NCBI RefSeq assembly: GCF_965638725.1
Contig: NC_134960.1
Coordinates: 7,318,501 to 7,382,500, forward strand
Direction: 5' to 3'
DNA: 64,000 nucleotides
Source of the DNA: Aptenodytes patagonicus
Taxonomy: Eukaryota > Chordata > Aves > Sphenisciformes > Spheniscidae
Positions 62,258 through 64,000 of the stretch are shown one piece after another. The notes under the pieces are model-generated. The model had not been told where the DNA came from. It did no database searches and saw nothing but the letters and a program-made list of their open reading frames with translations. A program made the position numbers and the translations under genes. Numbering within the stretch: the stretch's first letter is position 1; every line of letters begins with the position of its first letter.

Positions 62258-64000
62258 CTGTGTCCTTTTCAATGTGGAAGACGGACAGGCCAGTGCCCTC
62301 TCGGAGGAAATATTGAACCTCTCCATCTTTCCCCTTATCGATATCTTTTGCTGTGACCGTCATCACTGATGTGCCCTCAGGGCTGTTCTCCTGCACCCAG
62401 CCTTTGAAGACAAAGGAGGCAAAGCGTGGTGGGTGCAAGTTCTCGTTGACATCAAGGATGTTCACTTCCAGGTGGCAGAGGGAAGAGCGAGAGAAGGGCT
62501 TCCCACTGTCACTGACCTGCACGGTTAAATTGTAAGAGTCCTTCTTCTCATAGTCCAGCTCCTTCTCCAATCGGAGTGCCCCGGTCAGCTTATCCACATG
62601 AAACATCATCTCCTCGTCGTTAATGAGGCTGTACCTCACGTCACCCCCAGCGCCAGTGTCTGGGTCAAAAGCCTCCAGAAACAGGAGAATGGTTCCCACG
62701 GGCAGGTCCTCTGGGACCTTCACACTATTGAGGGCTGGGAGGCATTGTGGGGTGTTGTCATTTACATCCTCCAGAGTCACAATGAGATCCGTAACGGAGA
62801 ACAGCTGGTAGCCTGTTTTGGGCTGGTCCCTAGCTTCTATTTTCAGCACATAGCAAGACCACAATTCTCTATCCAGGGCTCCTGTAACTGTCACTTCTCC
62901 AGTGACACTGTTAATGGCAAACTTATCAGTCGGGGTTAGAAGAGAATATTTTATTCTCCCATTGTCATCTGTATCAGCGTCTTCTGCTTTCAGTTGAGCT
63001 ATTGTTGTCCCTGTTGCTACATGTTCTGATATCGCCACCCAGTAGGCACCTTGTGGGAATTTAGGAGTGTTGTCATTGGTATCCAACACATTCACAGCCA
63101 AGAGTTTCCAAGATGATTTTTGTGGTGTGCCAAGGTCGTACACAGTAACGTTAAGAATGTAGAAGCTGGTTCGTTCATGATCTAGAGGAGAAAGGACTTG
63201 AAGGAGACCCAGTTCCAGGTCAATGGTAAAACAACTGTCATCATTTCCATCTGAGATCACATAGACCAATTTCCCATTAAAACCAGTATCAGGATCAATA
63301 GCTGAAAGGTCAGCAATAGTTGAGTTGGTGGGAACAGTCTCTATGATATCAATAGATCGTGGAAAGTTGTCATCAAACTTTGGAGCATTATGGTTTATAA
63401 GGTGCAAGTTCAGAGATGTTTCATCATCCTGCCCCTGGCCTTGAGACTGAGACTCCATGGAGTGTATGATAGTTTCTGTCAGTTGTTTCAAGACTCCTGT
63501 TTCCTCACACTGCATTTTGACGGGGAGACCTTGGCTGACCACTGTGATATTTACAGATGTTGGCAAAGCGTAGTTCTCTCCATCTGTTGCCGTTATTTTC
63601 AAAGAGTAGAAAAGTGGCTGTTCAGAAGGAAGATCTCGCAGAGATATTCTAAGGGATATTACTCCAGAGATGGGATTCAGTTCAAAATGCTGTAACTCAT
63701 TGCCAGACTTGATTTCGTATTTGATATGCTGCAGCTCATCACTGTCGATTGCAGAGACCGTGGCCACAGGGTTCCCAACAGGAAAGTCCCGTGGGATGGT
63801 GCCACTGCAGCTTGCCTTCTCAAACACAGGAGCATTGTCATTGACATTGCTCAGCATGAGGGAGACGTACACCTCCGTTTCATGGCGGAAGGGTGAGCCC
63901 CAATCTGATGCCCACACTCGCAGATGATACCATCTCTGCATCAACTCATAGTCCATTGACTTGGAGGTGGAAATGATGCCAGAATAGGGGTCAATGACAA
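62258..64000 (-). CDS. FAT2: FAT2 large 5' coding exon (partial, continues past window)
   Basis: Open from the window edge ([20 protein letters not shown]) to FHIEKDT and donor GTAATG; no ATG here is the true start. Five repeat starts are seen: [44 protein letters not shown] and [11 protein letters not shown]. Between the first two lies a FAT-type insertion of about 45 residues with CEETGV and a Q/G-rich patch ([12 protein letters not shown]). The linker [10 protein letters not shown] carries a two-residue insertion also seen in FAT1. The exon's 5' part should encode the signal peptide and about four more repeats. Confidence 0.95.

Larger units (their letters stand above)
19594..64000 (-). 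other. FAT2: FAT2 gene span (FAT atypical cadherin 2), 5' end beyond the window
   Basis: Twenty-three coding exons with GT/AG junctions join without any frame error from base 64,000 to the TAA at 19,594-19,596: 11,669 coding bases, about 3,888 residues. Against a human FAT2 of about 4,350 residues, some 460 N-terminal residues, four or so cadherin repeats and the signal peptide lie outside. Order: about 30 cadherin repeats (bases 64,000-30,530), one laminin-G domain (29,732-26,165), three EGF-like modules, a single membrane helix and a cytoplasmic tail. FAT1, FAT2 and FAT3 share this architecture. The CEETGV insertion and VNENLHPP linker in the first exon are FAT-type marks, while the tail ending YGSCEEVMF and the synteny with SLC36A1 point to FAT2. 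Known role: cell-cell adhesion and leading-edge signalling in collective migration of epithelial cells, and adhesion of cerebellar parallel fibres. All exons look intact. Confidence 0.93.

Overview
This is a vertebrate nuclear window, almost certainly from a bird. Coding sequence is split into small exons with GT/AG junctions, CR1 LINE copies end in the typical 8-bp ATTCTATG-like tail, and there is an endogenous-retrovirus-type solo LTR. I see no bacterial-style genes, operons or CRISPR, and most open frames are chance shadows.

Layout. (1) Bases 1-9,030, + strand: the last two coding exons (2393-2562 and 5724-5992) and a long 3'UTR of SLC36A1, a proton-coupled small amino-acid transporter. 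An antisense CR1 fragment lies in the intron upstream of them. (2) Bases 9,030-18,540: the space between SLC36A1 and FAT2. It holds a sense CR1 3' end (11,973-12,349), a two-exon melatonin-receptor-like gene on the minus strand (13,735-16,163) broken by an in-frame TGA and a frameshift, and a 1.0-kb solo LTR (17,485-18,488) flanked by a 5-bp target duplication. (3) Bases 18,540-64,000, minus strand: FAT2, a giant protocadherin. Twenty-three coding exons were placed by reading splice sites and phase. They join in one uninterrupted frame of about 3,888 residues covering roughly 30 cadherin repeats, a laminin-G domain, three EGF-like modules, the membrane helix and the cytoplasmic tail ending in EEVMF. 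The first ~460 residues and the promoter lie beyond base 64,000.

SLC36A1 and FAT2 are arranged tail to tail, as in human 5q33. They are not functionally coupled as far as is known: one is a lysosomal or plasma-membrane transporter, the other an epithelial adhesion and planar-migration cadherin.

The most interesting observation is the broken melatonin receptor next to FAT2. In human, MTNR1A lies near FAT1 and MTNR1B near FAT3. A melatonin-receptor relic beside FAT2 therefore looks like the third FAT-linked copy from the ancestral genome duplications (a Mel1d-type gene), caught in decay. I found no convincing wholly new biological system.
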